Positions 44,797-57,020 of a stretch of 64,000 nucleotides of DNA are shown here, piece by piece. Positions within the stretch are counted from its first letter, which is position 1, and the number at the start of each line of letters is the position of its first letter. The position numbers and the translations under genes were made by a program. The notes below the pieces were generated by a model. It saw only the letters and a list, made by a program, of their open reading frames with translations, was not told the DNA's origin and did not search any database. The stretch is taken from positions 1 to 64,000 of the forward strand of contig DASZME010000094.1 of assembly GCA_035551995.1 (NCBI GenBank). The letters run 5' to 3'. This stretch comes from RYN-428 sp035551995. Lineage in GTDB: Bacteria > Planctomycetota > Phycisphaerae > Tepidisphaerales > Tepidisphaeraceae.

Positions 44797-44833
44797 AAAA
44801 AGACTCCCCGATCTTGCGACCGGGGAGTCTTTT
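44797..44833. terminator. Bidirectional intrinsic terminator
   Basis: AAAAAGACTCCCCG and CGGGGAGTCTTTT form a perfect ~13-bp stem with A-tract and T-tract ends, so it works in both directions. It lies 29 nt past the HtrA stop codon on the minus strand. Confidence 0.92.
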
Positions 44834-44861
44834 GATTTTCAACTTCTCGAAACCCGCGGGC

Positions 44862-46439
44862 TTATTGTCCTTCGATGAAGACAAACCGCGAACCTTCCGG
44901 CGTGGTCACATACAGACGAACGCCTTTCTTGAGATCGTGCTTGTTGATCAAGTCACTGGCTTCGCCGGCGGTCTTGACGCTCATGTTGCCGACCTTGGCG
45001 ATGACGTCGCCGGGGCTGATGCCGGCTTTGGCCGCGAGTGACTTGGCCTTTACCGTAACCACGACGGCGCCTTGCTGGCCCTGGGGCAATCCAAATTTCT
45101 CCGCGAGTTCGGCGGTGACGTTCGAGAGCGTCATGCCCAGGGAATCGGCGGTCGCCGTTCCGGCGGCGCCGCGTTGAAGGGGACCGTTGGCGCCGGCGAC
45201 CACGTTCAGATCTTCAGGCTGTTCGCCAAGTTTCAGCGTGATCGTTTGATCCTTGCCGTCGCGGAAAACCGTCAGGTTGATGTCGGTGTTCGGGGCGGTC
45301 GATGCGATGGCGTTTCGCAATTGCAGCGTGTTTTCAATCGGCTTGCTATCGAGCGACTCGATGATGTCGCCGGGTTGAAGCTTGCCGATGGCGGGGGTGT
45401 TGGGGAAGGTCTGCTCGACGAGCACGCCGGTCGTTCCCTTAAAGCCGAAACTCTCGGCTTCCTTGGGATTGTGGGCGACGTCGCCGATGCTCACGCCCAG
45501 CCAGCCCCGGCTGACTTTGCCGTGCGCCTTTAGCGAGGTATAGACGAACTTGGCTTCGTTTGAAGGAATCGCGAACCCGATTCCCGAGAAGGCGCCGCTG
45601 CGCGAGGCAATGGCGGTGTTGATGCCGACCACTTCGCCGTGGAGGTTCACCAAGGGGCCGCCGCTATTTCCGGGATTGATCGGAGCGTCGACCTGGATGA
45701 AATCTTCATAGCCGTTTTTACCGAGGATGCCGACGTTGCTGCGGTCCAGGGCGCTGACGATGCCGTGCGTCATCGAGCCGATGTAGCCGAAGGGGCTGCC
45801 GAAGGCCAGGATCCAGTCTCCCTTGCGAAGCGAGGCGCTATCGCCCCATTTGGCGGGAATGAGATGGTCGGCGGTGATTTTCACGACGGCCAGATCGCTC
45901 TTGGGATCGGCGCCGACCAGCTTGGCGTTGTCGATCCGGCGACCGTCGGCGAGGGTGACGACCATTTCCGTGGCGCCGCCGGCGACGTGATTATTCGTGA
46001 GAATATAGCCGGTGTTTCCACCTTCGACTTCCAGGATAAAACCGCTGCCGGTGCCGACCTGCTCAAAGCCCTGGCTGTCGTCGCCGCCCTGGCCCTGTTC
46101 ATTTTCGTCTCCCTTATTGTCGGGGTTTTCGTTATTTTTCCGGCCGTTATTGAAGAACCGGCGAAGCATGTCGTCGTTGAACGGCAATCCCCCGGCCCCG
46201 CCGCCCTTCACGGTCTTGCGAACCTGAATGTTCACGACCGACGGCTCGAGAACCTTGCCGACATTGCGGAAGGCGATCGAAAGATCATTGGTGGTCGCGA
46301 GTTGATCGCGCGTGGTCTCAACCTGATGCTCTTGCTGGGCAAAAGCGACATTGTGGACCAGCGCCGTGCCGCCGAGATACGCGCCGCAGGCGCCGCCGGC
46401 GATGACGATCGCGGCTACCGATTTACGCAGACGATTCAT
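44862..46439 (-). CDS. DegP/HtrA family periplasmic serine protease
   Basis: This 525-aa protein has an N-terminal signal/anchor (AAIVIAGGACGAYLGGTALV). The trypsin-like domain has His151 (NNHVAGG), Asp182 (KSDLAVV) and Ser259 (PGNSGGPL). Two PDZ domains follow (~300-390 with GWLGVSIGDV and PGDIIESLDS; ~430-520 with SPGDVIAKVGN). It degrades or refolds misfolded envelope proteins. A Gly/Asn/Asp-rich low-complexity insert at ~80-125 precedes the protease core. Its start is 45 nt after the panB stop, so they may be co-transcribed. Confidence 0.95.
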   Translation of the reverse strand: MNRLRKSVAAIVIAGGACGAYLGGTALVHNVAFAQQEHQVETTRDQLATTNDLSIAFRNVGKVLEPSVVNIQVRKTVKGGGAGGLPFNDDMLRRFFNNGRKNNENPDNKGDENEQGQGGDDSQGFEQVGTGSGFILEVEGGNTGYILTNNHVAGGATEMVVTLADGRRIDNAKLVGADPKSDLAVVKITADHLIPAKWGDSASLRKGDWILAFGSPFGYIGSMTHGIVSALDRSNVGILGKNGYEDFIQVDAPINPGNSGGPLVNLHGEVVGINTAIASRSGAFSGIGFAIPSNEAKFVYTSLKAHGKVSRGWLGVSIGDVAHNPKEAESFGFKGTTGVLVEQTFPNTPAIGKLQPGDIIESLDSKPIENTLQLRNAIASTAPNTDINLTVFRDGKDQTITLKLGEQPEDLNVVAGANGPLQRGAAGTATADSLGMTLSNVTAELAEKFGLPQGQQGAVVVTVKAKSLAAKAGISPGDVIAKVGNMSVKTAGEASDLINKHDLKKGVRLYVTTPEGSRFVFIEGQ

Positions 46440-46484
46440 AGAGTGTCTCCAGAAGAAGTTGCTTGGATTCGTAAGATTATTCCG

Positions 46485-47348
46485 TCAAAAGCCGGAAACT
46501 TTCGCCTTCAAAAACTTTGCCTTTTCGTCGGCGGGCATTTCGTAGCAATGTTCCGCCGCCGGGTATTGTCCACTTTGGACCATCTGGACGTAATTGGAAA
46601 ACAGCGTCACCATGGGCGGCGCCATTTGTCCCAGCACCGGCACAAACCGTGCCGACCGCTCGGTCAATCCGATCGCGTCGTGAGCCACGACCACATGACC
46701 GTCGCACGCCGGCCCCGCTCCGCAGCCGATCACGGGAAGATCGGTCATCTCGACCACTGCGGCCGATACCTCGGGCGGAACCGCTTCGAGCAAAATGCCC
46801 GCCGCGCCCGCACGAGCCATTTCCATCGCAAGGGTTACAATCCCCTTGGCCTCGACGGCGGTTCGGCCCTGGAACCGATACCCACCAACCAGGCCCACGC
46901 TCTGCGGCCGCAATCCCAGATGAGCGATGATCGCCACGCCCGCGTCGGCCAACACGCGGATCAAAGGAAGCTGGCTTTCGGTCGCCTCAAGTTTTACCGC
47001 GTCGCATCCAGTTCGCTTTACCATCTTACAGACGTTCCTCACGCCGCGATCTAACGATCCGTGAAAAGTCCCGAAGGGCATATCCGCCATTACCAGGCAC
47101 AACGGCGCCCCGCGTCTTACCGCCGCGGTAATCTCGATCATGAACGACAGCTTCGCCGGAAGCGTGGTGTCATATCCGAGGATGACATTCGCCGCCGAGT
47201 CACCCACCAGAAGCGCCTGAACGCCGGCCTCTTGCATAAGCCATGCGGTGGTAAAATCGTAACAGGTGAGGATCGGCGCCTTGCGATTGCTCTTGCGAGC
47301 GAGGCGGAGATCGGAGATGGTAAATTTTTTGGCGAGCTCGATTGGCAT
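46485..47348 (-). CDS. panB: 3-methyl-2-oxobutanoate hydroxymethyltransferase
   Basis: In this 287-aa protein, the TIM-barrel enzyme shows LTCYDFTTAWLMQEAGVQAL, LLVGDSAANVILGYDTTLP (metal and substrate binding), VMADMPFGTFH, VKLEATES, IAHLGLRPQSV, VPPEVSAAVVEMTDLPVIGCGAGPACDGHVVVAHDAIGL. All are PanB signatures. It transfers a hydroxymethyl group from methylene-THF to 2-oxoisovalerate, the first committed step toward pantothenate and CoA. No panC or panD is adjacent. Confidence 0.96.
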   Translation of the reverse strand: MPIELAKKFTISDLRLARKSNRKAPILTCYDFTTAWLMQEAGVQALLVGDSAANVILGYDTTLPAKLSFMIEITAAVRRGAPLCLVMADMPFGTFHGSLDRGVRNVCKMVKRTGCDAVKLEATESQLPLIRVLADAGVAIIAHLGLRPQSVGLVGGYRFQGRTAVEAKGIVTLAMEMARAGAAGILLEAVPPEVSAAVVEMTDLPVIGCGAGPACDGHVVVAHDAIGLTERSARFVPVLGQMAPPMVTLFSNYVQMVQSGQYPAAEHCYEMPADEKAKFLKAKVSGF

Positions 47349-47508
47349 ATTGGGGATTATAGCCTTAATCGGGCAAAGTGATAATCCGCCGTCCGCGCGC
47401 CGGTTTATGGCTCGCCGCGTGAAGACCGATTCTGAAGATTGGTTATTCTTTCACGGTCGCTTTTCGTTTGTGGGGATTTCTGCAAAAATGCGCCGCATGG
47501 AGAACCGC

Positions 47509-48732
47509 ATGAAAAGACTGATGATCGCCGCGTCCCTTCTCTTCGCGTTTGTCGCCACGGCCGCCGCCCAATCGACGGCATGGCCGCCCGAGAAGGAAAG
47601 CGAGTCAGTGTTCACCGGCCGAGAGTTGGAGACGTTCAAACATGGGATCAAAGACGATTGGGGCTACTCGGCGCCCCAAACCGATACGTTCCTGCTTCTG
47701 CATCCCAAGGAGCCGCGCAAGAATGCTCCGCTCTATGTCGTCCTGCACTCGGCCGGCCATGATGTGCACTCGTGCCTGGCCTGTACGACCACGGTCGGCA
47801 ACCATGACATCTACCATTCGCCGCCGGACTTCTTCGCGCTGTACCTCGATTGCCGAGCCAACAAGGGAGACTGGTGGTGGGGAAGCGACAAATACAAAGG
47901 ACCCGAGGAAAGTCCGACCGACAAGCGGGTAATGGACACCGTGAAATGGGTGATCAAGCAGTACGGCATCGACGAAAACCGCGTCTACCTGTGCGGCAAC
48001 TCGATGGGCGCCAGCGGGACCCTGGGCATCGGCATGCGCCACGGAGACGTCTTCGCCGCCATCAAGGCCAATGTCCCGGCGAAAGTCGAGCACGTCTCGA
48101 ATCGAATGTACTTCCCGCCGCGGAGCGTGCCGGCCGACGTTATCCTTCCCGACCCGCCCATCGCGATCGATTATTCGGCTCAAAACGACGGCTGGTCCAA
48201 AGGCCACGACGGCTTCGTCAAGGCGATGAACGATCGCAAATACGCGCTGTTCTTTTACTGGGGTCCCTTCGGCCACGCGAACAACAGCGCCAATATCATG
48301 AAGGTGAATGATCTGATCAATTCGTTCGACTGGCTATCGGTCAAAAAGAATGAGGCGTATCCGGCGTTCACGAATGCGTCGACAAACGATCCGTTGCCGT
48401 GGCCAGACCAACTAAAGGACAAAAAGCCAGGCCAGGTCAACGCTTTCTTCCGATGGAAGATTCTGCGCGACGCGCCCGACGCGATAGAGACGTCGCTCTT
48501 CCTGATCAAGCCTTCGGAGCTGAAGACGACGTTCACCATTCCCGCGGAAGCGATGGCGGATGTGAGCTTGCGCCGGCTTCAGGCACTTCGGATAACCCCC
48601 GGCGAAAAAATGCACTGGACCTTCGGCTCAGCCAGCGGCGACGTCCCGGCCGACCCGTCGGCGTGCATTACCATCCCAAAATTAAAAATCTCCGCCGAAC
48701 CGGTCACGCTCACCGTTGAAAAAGCAAAGTAG
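47509..48732 (+). CDS. Secreted alpha/beta-hydrolase (esterase/PHB-depolymerase-like)
   Basis: This 407-aa protein has a signal peptide (LMIAASLLFAFVATAAA). The alpha/beta-hydrolase core has LYVVLHSAGHD, the nucleophile elbow CGNSMGASGT (Ser in GNSMG), GWSKGHDGF and a candidate catalytic His in GPFGHANN. The N-terminal strand set resembles feruloyl-esterase/D-type enzymes. The C-terminal ~100 residues form a beta domain. ATG 47509 has GGAG about six nt upstream; a longer open frame is not needed. The substrate is unknown. Confidence 0.85.
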   Translation: MKRLMIAASLLFAFVATAAAQSTAWPPEKESESVFTGRELETFKHGIKDDWGYSAPQTDTFLLLHPKEPRKNAPLYVVLHSAGHDVHSCLACTTTVGNHDIYHSPPDFFALYLDCRANKGDWWWGSDKYKGPEESPTDKRVMDTVKWVIKQYGIDENRVYLCGNSMGASGTLGIGMRHGDVFAAIKANVPAKVEHVSNRMYFPPRSVPADVILPDPPIAIDYSAQNDGWSKGHDGFVKAMNDRKYALFFYWGPFGHANNSANIMKVNDLINSFDWLSVKKNEAYPAFTNASTNDPLPWPDQLKDKKPGQVNAFFRWKILRDAPDAIETSLFLIKPSELKTTFTIPAEAMADVSLRRLQALRITPGEKMHWTFGSASGDVPADPSACITIPKLKISAEPVTLTVEKAK

Positions 48733-48798
48733 GCGCGCCGCATGTCGGCAACTGGATGTCGAACGATCCGGCGGTCGATCGGTGAGTCATTCTCTATA

Positions 48799-48820
48799 CC
48801 GCCGACAATCACATCGGCGG
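48799..48820. promoter_or_regulatory. Inverted repeat CCGCCGA-N8-TCGGCGG
   Basis: Seven-base perfect arms flank an eight-base loop (CAATCACA). It begins 66 nt after the esterase stop codon, with no T-run. Confidence 0.45.
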
Positions 48821-48906
48821 CGTCGCCTGAGCGGCGGAGCGCGATTCGTCTCCATTGCATGCAGGGGGTTTCGGCAATGATTCGACATCATATCCACTGT
48901 CGATGG

Positions 48907-48935
48907 GATCGGTTCAAATAGCATATGAACCGATC
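48907..48935. promoter_or_regulatory. Perfect 10-bp inverted repeat GATCGGTTCA-N9-TGAACCGATC
   Basis: The 29-nt element is symmetric with a 9-nt centre, a size typical of operators for dimeric regulators or of a stable RNA hairpin. It is 220 nt upstream of the MATE transporter start. Confidence 0.55.
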
Positions 48936-49110
48936 GCCAGGAATGCCTCCACGGCAGGAGACGGCAGGCAATTGACTTCAAAGCGGCAAGCCATACCATC
49001 TCGTAGGCGGCACGCGAGGAACGAAACATGACTTCCATTCATAGCCCTTTTTTCATCCGCATAACGCGAGGCGCCGTCGGCTAAGGGTTTGTCTTTGATT
49101 TGAACTTTTC

Positions 49111-49141
49111 AACCCTGAGGCGAAGGCTTCGGGGTTTTTTT
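49111..49141 (+). terminator. Terminator-like hairpin just before the MATE gene
   Basis: AACCC...AGGC-gaag-GCTT...GGGGTT forms an imperfect stem followed by TTTTTTT. It ends only 14 nt before the start codon of the MATE gene. It may end a small upstream transcript, or act as an attenuator with transcription of the pump starting inside or upstream of it. Confidence 0.7.
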
Positions 49142-49155
49142 GTCGGGTTTGCGCG

Positions 49156-50601
49156 ATGGCCCAACTCACCACTCCTTCGCCGTTGATCGCCGTCGAACGA
49201 ACGCCGCTCGTCGAACTGCTGATGCTTGCCGGCCCGACCGTCGCGCAGATGGCGTCTTACACGCTCATGCAGTTCTTCGATACCTGGATGCTCGCCCACG
49301 TCGGCGCCGGCGTGGATGAACCGACGGCGGCCTCCAACAGCGGCATGCTGGCGTTCTCGGTCATCAGCCTCGGCATGGGCGTCATGTGGGTCGTCAATAC
49401 GCTGGTCAGCCAAAGCTACGGCCGCAAGGATTACGTCGCCTGCGGGCGATATCTGTGGCAGGGGATCTGGTTTGCGGTAGTTTTTTCGGCGATTTTGGCG
49501 CCGGCGCTTCCGTTTGTGTCTGTCTTCTTCAAGAGAATCGGACATGACGCGCCATTGGTGAGACTCGAAACGATCTACATGCAGATCGTGATCGGCGGCT
49601 CGGTTCTTAAACTGACCGGCGCGGCGTGCGCGCAATTCTTGATCGCCGTCGATCGGCCCAATTCGGTGCTGATCGCGACGGTCATCGGAGTGTCGGCCAA
49701 TATCGTCGCCGCCTGGACGATGATTTTTGGCCATTTCGGTTTCGGCCGGATGGGCGTGGCCGGGTCGGCGTGGGGGCAAAACATCGGCGTCTTTTTCGAA
49801 ACCGCGTCGCTGTTGGTCCTCGCCTCGGCGCCGGCCGTTCGGCGGAAATACAACCTGCGCGACTGGAAACCCAGACCCCGAATGATGATGACGCTGATGC
49901 GCATCGGACTTCCCTCGGGCGTGCAGATCACCGCCGACGTGCTGGCGTGGTCGCTTTATACGATGTGGGTCATGAACGTGTTTGGAGATAAAGTCATGGC
50001 CGCCAACACGTTTGTTTTCCGTTATATGGCGGTAAGTTTCATGCCGGCCTTCGGTATCGGAACCGCCGTGACGGCGCTCGTCGGGCGGTATGTCGGCATG
50101 GGCCGCCCGGACATCGCCCGGCGGCGTGCGGACCTCGGCTTCGCCGTCACCGCCGCGTACATGCTCACCTGCGGCCTCATTTTTTGCCTGGGCCGATATC
50201 GACTGATCGGCATCTTCGCCGCCGACCCGCAAGTGCTTCATATCGGCGAGATGCTCCTGGTTTTCGCCGGCGTTTACCAGTTTTTCGACGCCATGTACAT
50301 CGTCTACAACGGCGCCCTTCGCGGGGCGGGCGATACCTTCATCCCCGCCATCGCCACGGCGTCGCTCTGCTGGGGCCTCAACGTCGGCGTCGGATACATC
50401 GTCGCCACCCGCCATACCCGCTGGGGCGCCGCCGGACCGTGGACCGTCGCCACGATCTACGGCATGATTCTCGGCGTCTTCATGGCGATCCGCTTCCGCC
50501 GAGGAGAGTGGAAAGCGATCCGGGAGAAATCCGAAAACGGCGATTCAAAATCCGAAATCATCGCCGACGACTGGCCTCGGGAAGTGAAATCGACGGCGTA
50601 A
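49156..50601 (+). CDS. MATE-family multidrug efflux transporter
   Basis: This 481-aa protein has twelve predicted transmembrane spans. The N-terminal VELLMLAGPTVAQMASYTLMQFFDTWMLAHVG and the second-half repeat beginning RIGLPSGVQITADVLAWSLYT are the two MATE halves of the NorM type. It exports cationic drugs by Na+ or H+ antiport. Internal motifs such as NTLVSQSYGRKDY and GAAPWT-like loops fit the family. The C-terminal 25 residues are charged and cytoplasmic. The ATG at 49156 follows a terminator-like hairpin. Confidence 0.93.
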   Translation: MAQLTTPSPLIAVERTPLVELLMLAGPTVAQMASYTLMQFFDTWMLAHVGAGVDEPTAASNSGMLAFSVISLGMGVMWVVNTLVSQSYGRKDYVACGRYLWQGIWFAVVFSAILAPALPFVSVFFKRIGHDAPLVRLETIYMQIVIGGSVLKLTGAACAQFLIAVDRPNSVLIATVIGVSANIVAAWTMIFGHFGFGRMGVAGSAWGQNIGVFFETASLLVLASAPAVRRKYNLRDWKPRPRMMMTLMRIGLPSGVQITADVLAWSLYTMWVMNVFGDKVMAANTFVFRYMAVSFMPAFGIGTAVTALVGRYVGMGRPDIARRRADLGFAVTAAYMLTCGLIFCLGRYRLIGIFAADPQVLHIGEMLLVFAGVYQFFDAMYIVYNGALRGAGDTFIPAIATASLCWGLNVGVGYIVATRHTRWGAAGPWTVATIYGMILGVFMAIRFRRGEWKAIREKSENGDSKSEIIADDWPREVKSTA

Positions 50602-50703
50602 AATCGCCGATCATTTCTCGGCCATTCGTTTTTTTCGGATTTCCGGTTCGGATTCCGGATTTCCAGTCGCATCGTCCTTCGGCTACATTCACCCTCAATA
50701 CTC

Positions 50704-53567
<2,864 letters not shown>

Positions 53568-53571
<4 letters not shown>

Positions 53572-54203
53572 ATCGAATTAAACTCGCGGTCCTCGTCAGC
53601 GGCGCCGGGACCACGCTCCAAAATCTGATCGACGCGATCGCCGCGAAAGATCTGGACGCGGAAATCCGTGTCGTGGTTGGATCAAAAAGAGACGTCAAGG
53701 GTCTGTCGCGCGCGTCGGACGCAAAAATAATGAACTTCGTCGTCGAACGCAGCGCGTATGACGATTGCGCCGAATTCAGCAAGCAGGTCTTTTCGCTGTG
53801 TGACGACGCCGACGTCGATTTGGTTTGCCTCGGCGGCTGGCTGTGCCTTCTGGATATTCCCTCCACCTATCAGGGCCGGGTGATCAACATTCATCCAGCC
53901 CTTTTACCAAGCTTCGGCGGCAAGGGAATGTACGGCCGGCGCGTGCATCAGGCGGTCATGGATCAAGGATGCAAAGTAAGCGGTTGCACGGTGCATTTCG
54001 TCGACGCCACCTATGACACCGGCCCGATCATTATCCAGCGCGCATGTCCGGTGTCGGAAGAAGACACCGCCGATGCGCTGGCGCATCGCGTATTCGAAGA
54101 AGAAAAAATCGCCTATCCGCAAGCCGTTCGGCTGTTTCAATCGGGCCGATTGCGCGTCGAAGGAAAACGCGTGCGCGTCCTCGATGGCGACGCGAGTAAA
54201 TGA
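53568..54203 (+). CDS. purN: Phosphoribosylglycinamide formyltransferase
   Basis: In this 211-aa GART fold, SGAGTTLQNL (11-20) binds phosphate. The catalytic triad is visible as Asn107 and His109 in NIHPALLPSFGG and Asp150 in VDATYDTGPII. It transfers formyl from 10-formyl-THF to GAR in purine synthesis. Its ATG overlaps the ileS stop (ATGA), indicating translational coupling. Confidence 0.95.
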
Positions 54204-54279
54204 ACGGCTCCGGCTCGTTTTCCCCGTCAAGAGAGAGTGAGTCTGGTTCAACTGCTTTTGGGTTTTCTGGTGCACAACG

Positions 54280-54915
54280 TCAGCCAGCAAGCGCGCGGGT
54301 CGTGATTTCTCGCGTAGCCGGCATCGGCTTTCGATCGCCGGGATGGAAAGCCGACAACGTCGTCACTCCCACGACTTTACATCCCATGTCTCGAAGAACT
54401 TGAGCGGTCCAATCATTGCAGTCGTATAGCCAGCTGTAGTGGGTCGAATCACGAACAAACTCGGTGTCATCGGTCTGATTGTAAACTTTCGTTTCCAAAT
54501 GAGCGTGCCATCGATTTTCCAATCGGTCGCGGACGAACCGCATCCGCGACCGCGCGACGCAAACCTGAAAGATTCGCGGCTGAAACAGGTGGGCAGGCTC
54601 GGCTTCTCCAGCCGTCGATCGAGCGTAACGGCGTCCCAGCGCGGAAGATTGACTCCAGAACAACGCCGCCAGCCCGTCGCAGTTCGATGTTTTGCCGAGG
54701 GCGTAAAAATTCCAGTCCCCGAACGAATACTCCGCGTACGCGGCTGGGCCCACCGGCAAAAAAATCGACGAGTGCCGGCCATAGTCGGCGAAGTAAACGG
54801 CTGTCGGATCGACCGGGTTGCTCGGCGAATAGACGGTGGCCCCGCAACCGGCGCTCAGCAGGCCGAGGAGTTGGAGAAGAACCAGGCATGTGGATCGACC
54901 GATCGCCCGGCTCAT
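54280..54915 (-). CDS. Putative lipoprotein, DUF2459-like
   Basis: This 211-aa protein has signal LVLLQLLGLLSAGC with a lipobox Cys. The mature part reads VYFADYGRHSSIFLP, YSFGDWNFYAL and YNCNDWTAQVL-like YDCNDWTAQVL, resembling the DUF2459 (papain-like or NlpC-related) family, with conserved His, Asp and Cys. It could be a cell-wall peptidase, but this is tentative. Its ATG overlaps the proC stop (ATGA), so it is co-translated with proC. Confidence 0.75.
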   Translation of the reverse strand: MSRAIGRSTCLVLLQLLGLLSAGCGATVYSPSNPVDPTAVYFADYGRHSSIFLPVGPAAYAEYSFGDWNFYALGKTSNCDGLAALFWSQSSALGRRYARSTAGEAEPAHLFQPRIFQVCVARSRMRFVRDRLENRWHAHLETKVYNQTDDTEFVRDSTHYSWLYDCNDWTAQVLRDMGCKVVGVTTLSAFHPGDRKPMPATREITTRALAG

Positions 54916-55724
54916 TGACCCAGCTCTCTTCCCCGACGCTGGGCCGCCTTGATCGCCTCCACGATAGCCGCGCCGACGGCGTGGCTTTCCAGATAGCTGA
55001 CGGCGGCGTGCGTCGTCCCGCCGGGGCTGGTTACTTTACGGCGAAGCTCCTCCGGAGAATCGGACGACGCCATCAACATCTTCGCCGCGCCCAGCGCCGT
55101 CTGCGCCGAAAGCAAACGCGATTGCTCGGCGGTAAGCCCGAGCTCGACTCCCGCGTTCACCATCTGCTCGACGAGATAAAAAAAGTATGCCGGTCCCGAT
55201 CCGCTCATGGCGGTCACCGCGTCGATCTTGTCTTCGTCGACTTCAATCACCTCTGCCGCCGACTCAAAAATCCGGCGGGCGATCGCGATGTCGTCGGCGG
55301 TGGCGTTGGCGCCGCGCGCGATGCCGGCCATGCCGGCGCCGACGAGCATCGGCGTGTTGGGCATGCAACGGATCACCCTCCAGCGTTTATCGCCGCCGAG
55401 GTTTTTTTCGATGAACGCCGAACTAACGCCGGCGGCGATTGAAATAATGAGCGTTTTCGGATCGGTCGCCGGGCCGAGCGTCGCGAGAGCGGAAGCCATC
55501 TGCTGCGGTTTCACGCTTAAAAGCAGCACGCTCGCCTGGCGCGCGACATCGATATTTTGCTCGACCGCTTTGACATGCAGTTGATTGGCGAAAAAATCCC
55601 GGCGCTCGGCGGATACGTCGGCGGCGATGATTCGATCCGCCGAGAATAATCCCGCCCGCACGACCCCGCGCACGATCGCCTCGGCCATGTTCCCGGCGCC
55701 AATGATTCCAAGCTCATACTGCAT
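54912..55724 (-). CDS. proC: Pyrroline-5-carboxylate reductase
   Basis: This 270-aa protein has the NAD(P)-binding LGIIGAGNMAEAIVRG at the N-terminus, then VLLLSVKPQQM, RVIRCMPNTPMLVGAGM, and the P5CR signature MSGSGPAYFFYLVEQMVNAG with VTSPGGTTHAA. The enzyme makes proline from P5C. ATG 55724 is the start fitting the family length; an upstream in-frame start would add 12 residues. Confidence 0.96.
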   Translation of the reverse strand: MQYELGIIGAGNMAEAIVRGVVRAGLFSADRIIAADVSAERRDFFANQLHVKAVEQNIDVARQASVLLLSVKPQQMASALATLGPATDPKTLIISIAAGVSSAFIEKNLGGDKRWRVIRCMPNTPMLVGAGMAGIARGANATADDIAIARRIFESAAEVIEVDEDKIDAVTAMSGSGPAYFFYLVEQMVNAGVELGLTAEQSRLLSAQTALGAAKMLMASSDSPEELRRKVTSPGGTTHAAVSYLESHAVGAAIVEAIKAAQRRGRELGQ

Positions 55725-55866
55725 GGCGCCGATTGTGGACGTTCGCCGTGAGCGGGTCAATCGCGGTCTGAGAATTCAGATATATTTTCACTCCGGATCG
55801 TATTGCCGCGTTCGGATCGACAGGTCGCCGTTCACGGAATCTCGGAAGTGGGAACGGGAAAGTCAT

Positions 55867-56679
55867 TCACTCGATCGGCTCCAACTTCCATTTTCCGGAC
55901 TGGCCGAAAAACTTGCACGGATTGTTGTAAAAAACCCCCGTAGCCTCCGCCTCGTCATGGCCTCGCCGGATGAATTCAAGATAGGTATCGGTGAGATTCA
56001 TCGGTCCGCTTTCGCCCCAATCGCTTGCGCTATTGACGCAGACCCTCTTCGTGCCAAACGTCTCGAGCATGTCCACCGCCCGCGCCGGCGTCACTTTGCT
56101 CACGGGATAAATCGTGAGCCCCGCCCAAAATCCATTCTCGCGCGCCATCCGAAATGTATGTTCTTCACAGTGATCGATCAGCACCCGCTCGGGCCGGATG
56201 CGCTTATCGTTTTTCAAAATATTCGTGATGATCGACGTACCCTTGTGTTTGTCTTCGAGGTGCGGCGTATGAATCAGAATCAGTTGATCATATTGAGCCG
56301 CCACGTCTACCTGTTCTTCGAAGGTGGTAATTTCGTTTCGCGTGTTCTTGTTCAATCCGATTTCGCCGACGCCGAGCACGCGCGGATGATCCAGCAGCGG
56401 CGGAATCAGCTTGATGACCTCCCGGCTGAGCGCCACATCCTCGGCCTCCTTGGCGTTGATGCACAGCCAACAGTAGTGGTCGATGCCGTAGCGAGCGGCG
56501 CGTTTGGGCTCGACCTCCATCAGATGGCGAAAGTAGTCGGCGAAACTTGCCGCCGAGGAGCGGTCATACCCCGCCCAAAACGCCGGTTCCGAGACGGCCA
56601 CCACGCCGCACCGGGCCATGTATTGGTAATCGTCGGTCGTTCTACTGACGCAATGGATGTGTGGATCGATGAACTTCAT
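55867..56679 (-). CDS. TatD-like metal-dependent hydrolase
   Basis: In this 270-aa TIM-barrel hydrolase, DPHIHC gives the HxH metal ligands at residues ~5-8, then GVGEIGLNK, ILIHTPHLEDK, VLIDHCEEHT and NSASDWGES supply further His/Glu/Asp ligands. TatD relatives are metal-dependent nucleases or amidohydrolases; a similar sequence type occurs in ebo-type clusters (tentative). The small gene 100 nt upstream is on the same strand. Confidence 0.85.
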   Translation of the reverse strand: MKFIDPHIHCVSRTTDDYQYMARCGVVAVSEPAFWAGYDRSSAASFADYFRHLMEVEPKRAARYGIDHYCWLCINAKEAEDVALSREVIKLIPPLLDHPRVLGVGEIGLNKNTRNEITTFEEQVDVAAQYDQLILIHTPHLEDKHKGTSIITNILKNDKRIRPERVLIDHCEEHTFRMARENGFWAGLTIYPVSKVTPARAVDMLETFGTKRVCVNSASDWGESGPMNLTDTYLEFIRRGHDEAEATGVFYNNPCKFFGQSGKWKLEPIE

Positions 56680-56783
56680 GGTGGTTCCAGGTGCAAAATG
56701 CCGTCGCGTCGTACGCTGTTGATTTGAAATTTCAGATTTCCAAATCCGCGATTTCAATGGATTTCGTCCCGGTCGGCGAATTC

Positions 56784-57020
56784 CTAAGTCGGAGGGGGCG
56801 TCTTATCGCTGAAAACAAGCTGTACGCGCTCAGCGCGATTCGGCCCGGGTTTGAGCAGAACGCCGATCGCTTCGCGCAACTTCGCGACGCGCGGGTCGGC
56901 GCCAAGCAGGGCGGCGCCGCCCGCGGCGCGCTCGACCCGATCCAAATCCGCCGCCAGCGAAAGGCAGCGCCATCGCATTTCAAAGTAATACTGTTCAAGC
57001 GTTTGTTTTGCGTCAGGCAT
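56784..57020 (-). CDS. Small conserved hypothetical protein (78 aa), likely partner of TatD-like gene
   Basis: The sequence LEQYYFEMRWRCLSLAADLD followed by RVERAAGGAALL is a distinctive helical motif that I recall from uncharacterised planctomycete proteins. There is no signal peptide. It is transcribed just ahead of the TatD-like gene (100-nt gap), which suggests a shared operon. The function is unknown. Confidence 0.65.
   Translation of the reverse strand: MPDAKQTLEQYYFEMRWRCLSLAADLDRVERAAGGAALLGADPRVAKLREAIGVLLKPGPNRAERVQLVFSDKTPPPT

Larger units (their letters stand above)
48733..49155. other. Intergenic region with several inverted repeats
   Basis: No protein gene is supported on either strand. 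It holds hairpins CCGCCGA/TCGGCGG (48799-48820) and GATCGGTTCA/TGAACCGATC (48907-48935) and a terminator-like element at 49111-49141. Together these suggest a small transcript or a regulatory leader ahead of the MATE gene (inference). Confidence 0.5.

Noticed and set aside
45639..47054. Long plus-strand open frame across htrA and panB
   Set aside because: It spans two well-supported genes on the other strand and has no family features.
49081..50415. Long minus-strand open frame (about 444 codons)
   Set aside because: It is antisense to the MATE gene, is rich in His/Arg/Asp/Gly typical of shadow frames, and has no domain.
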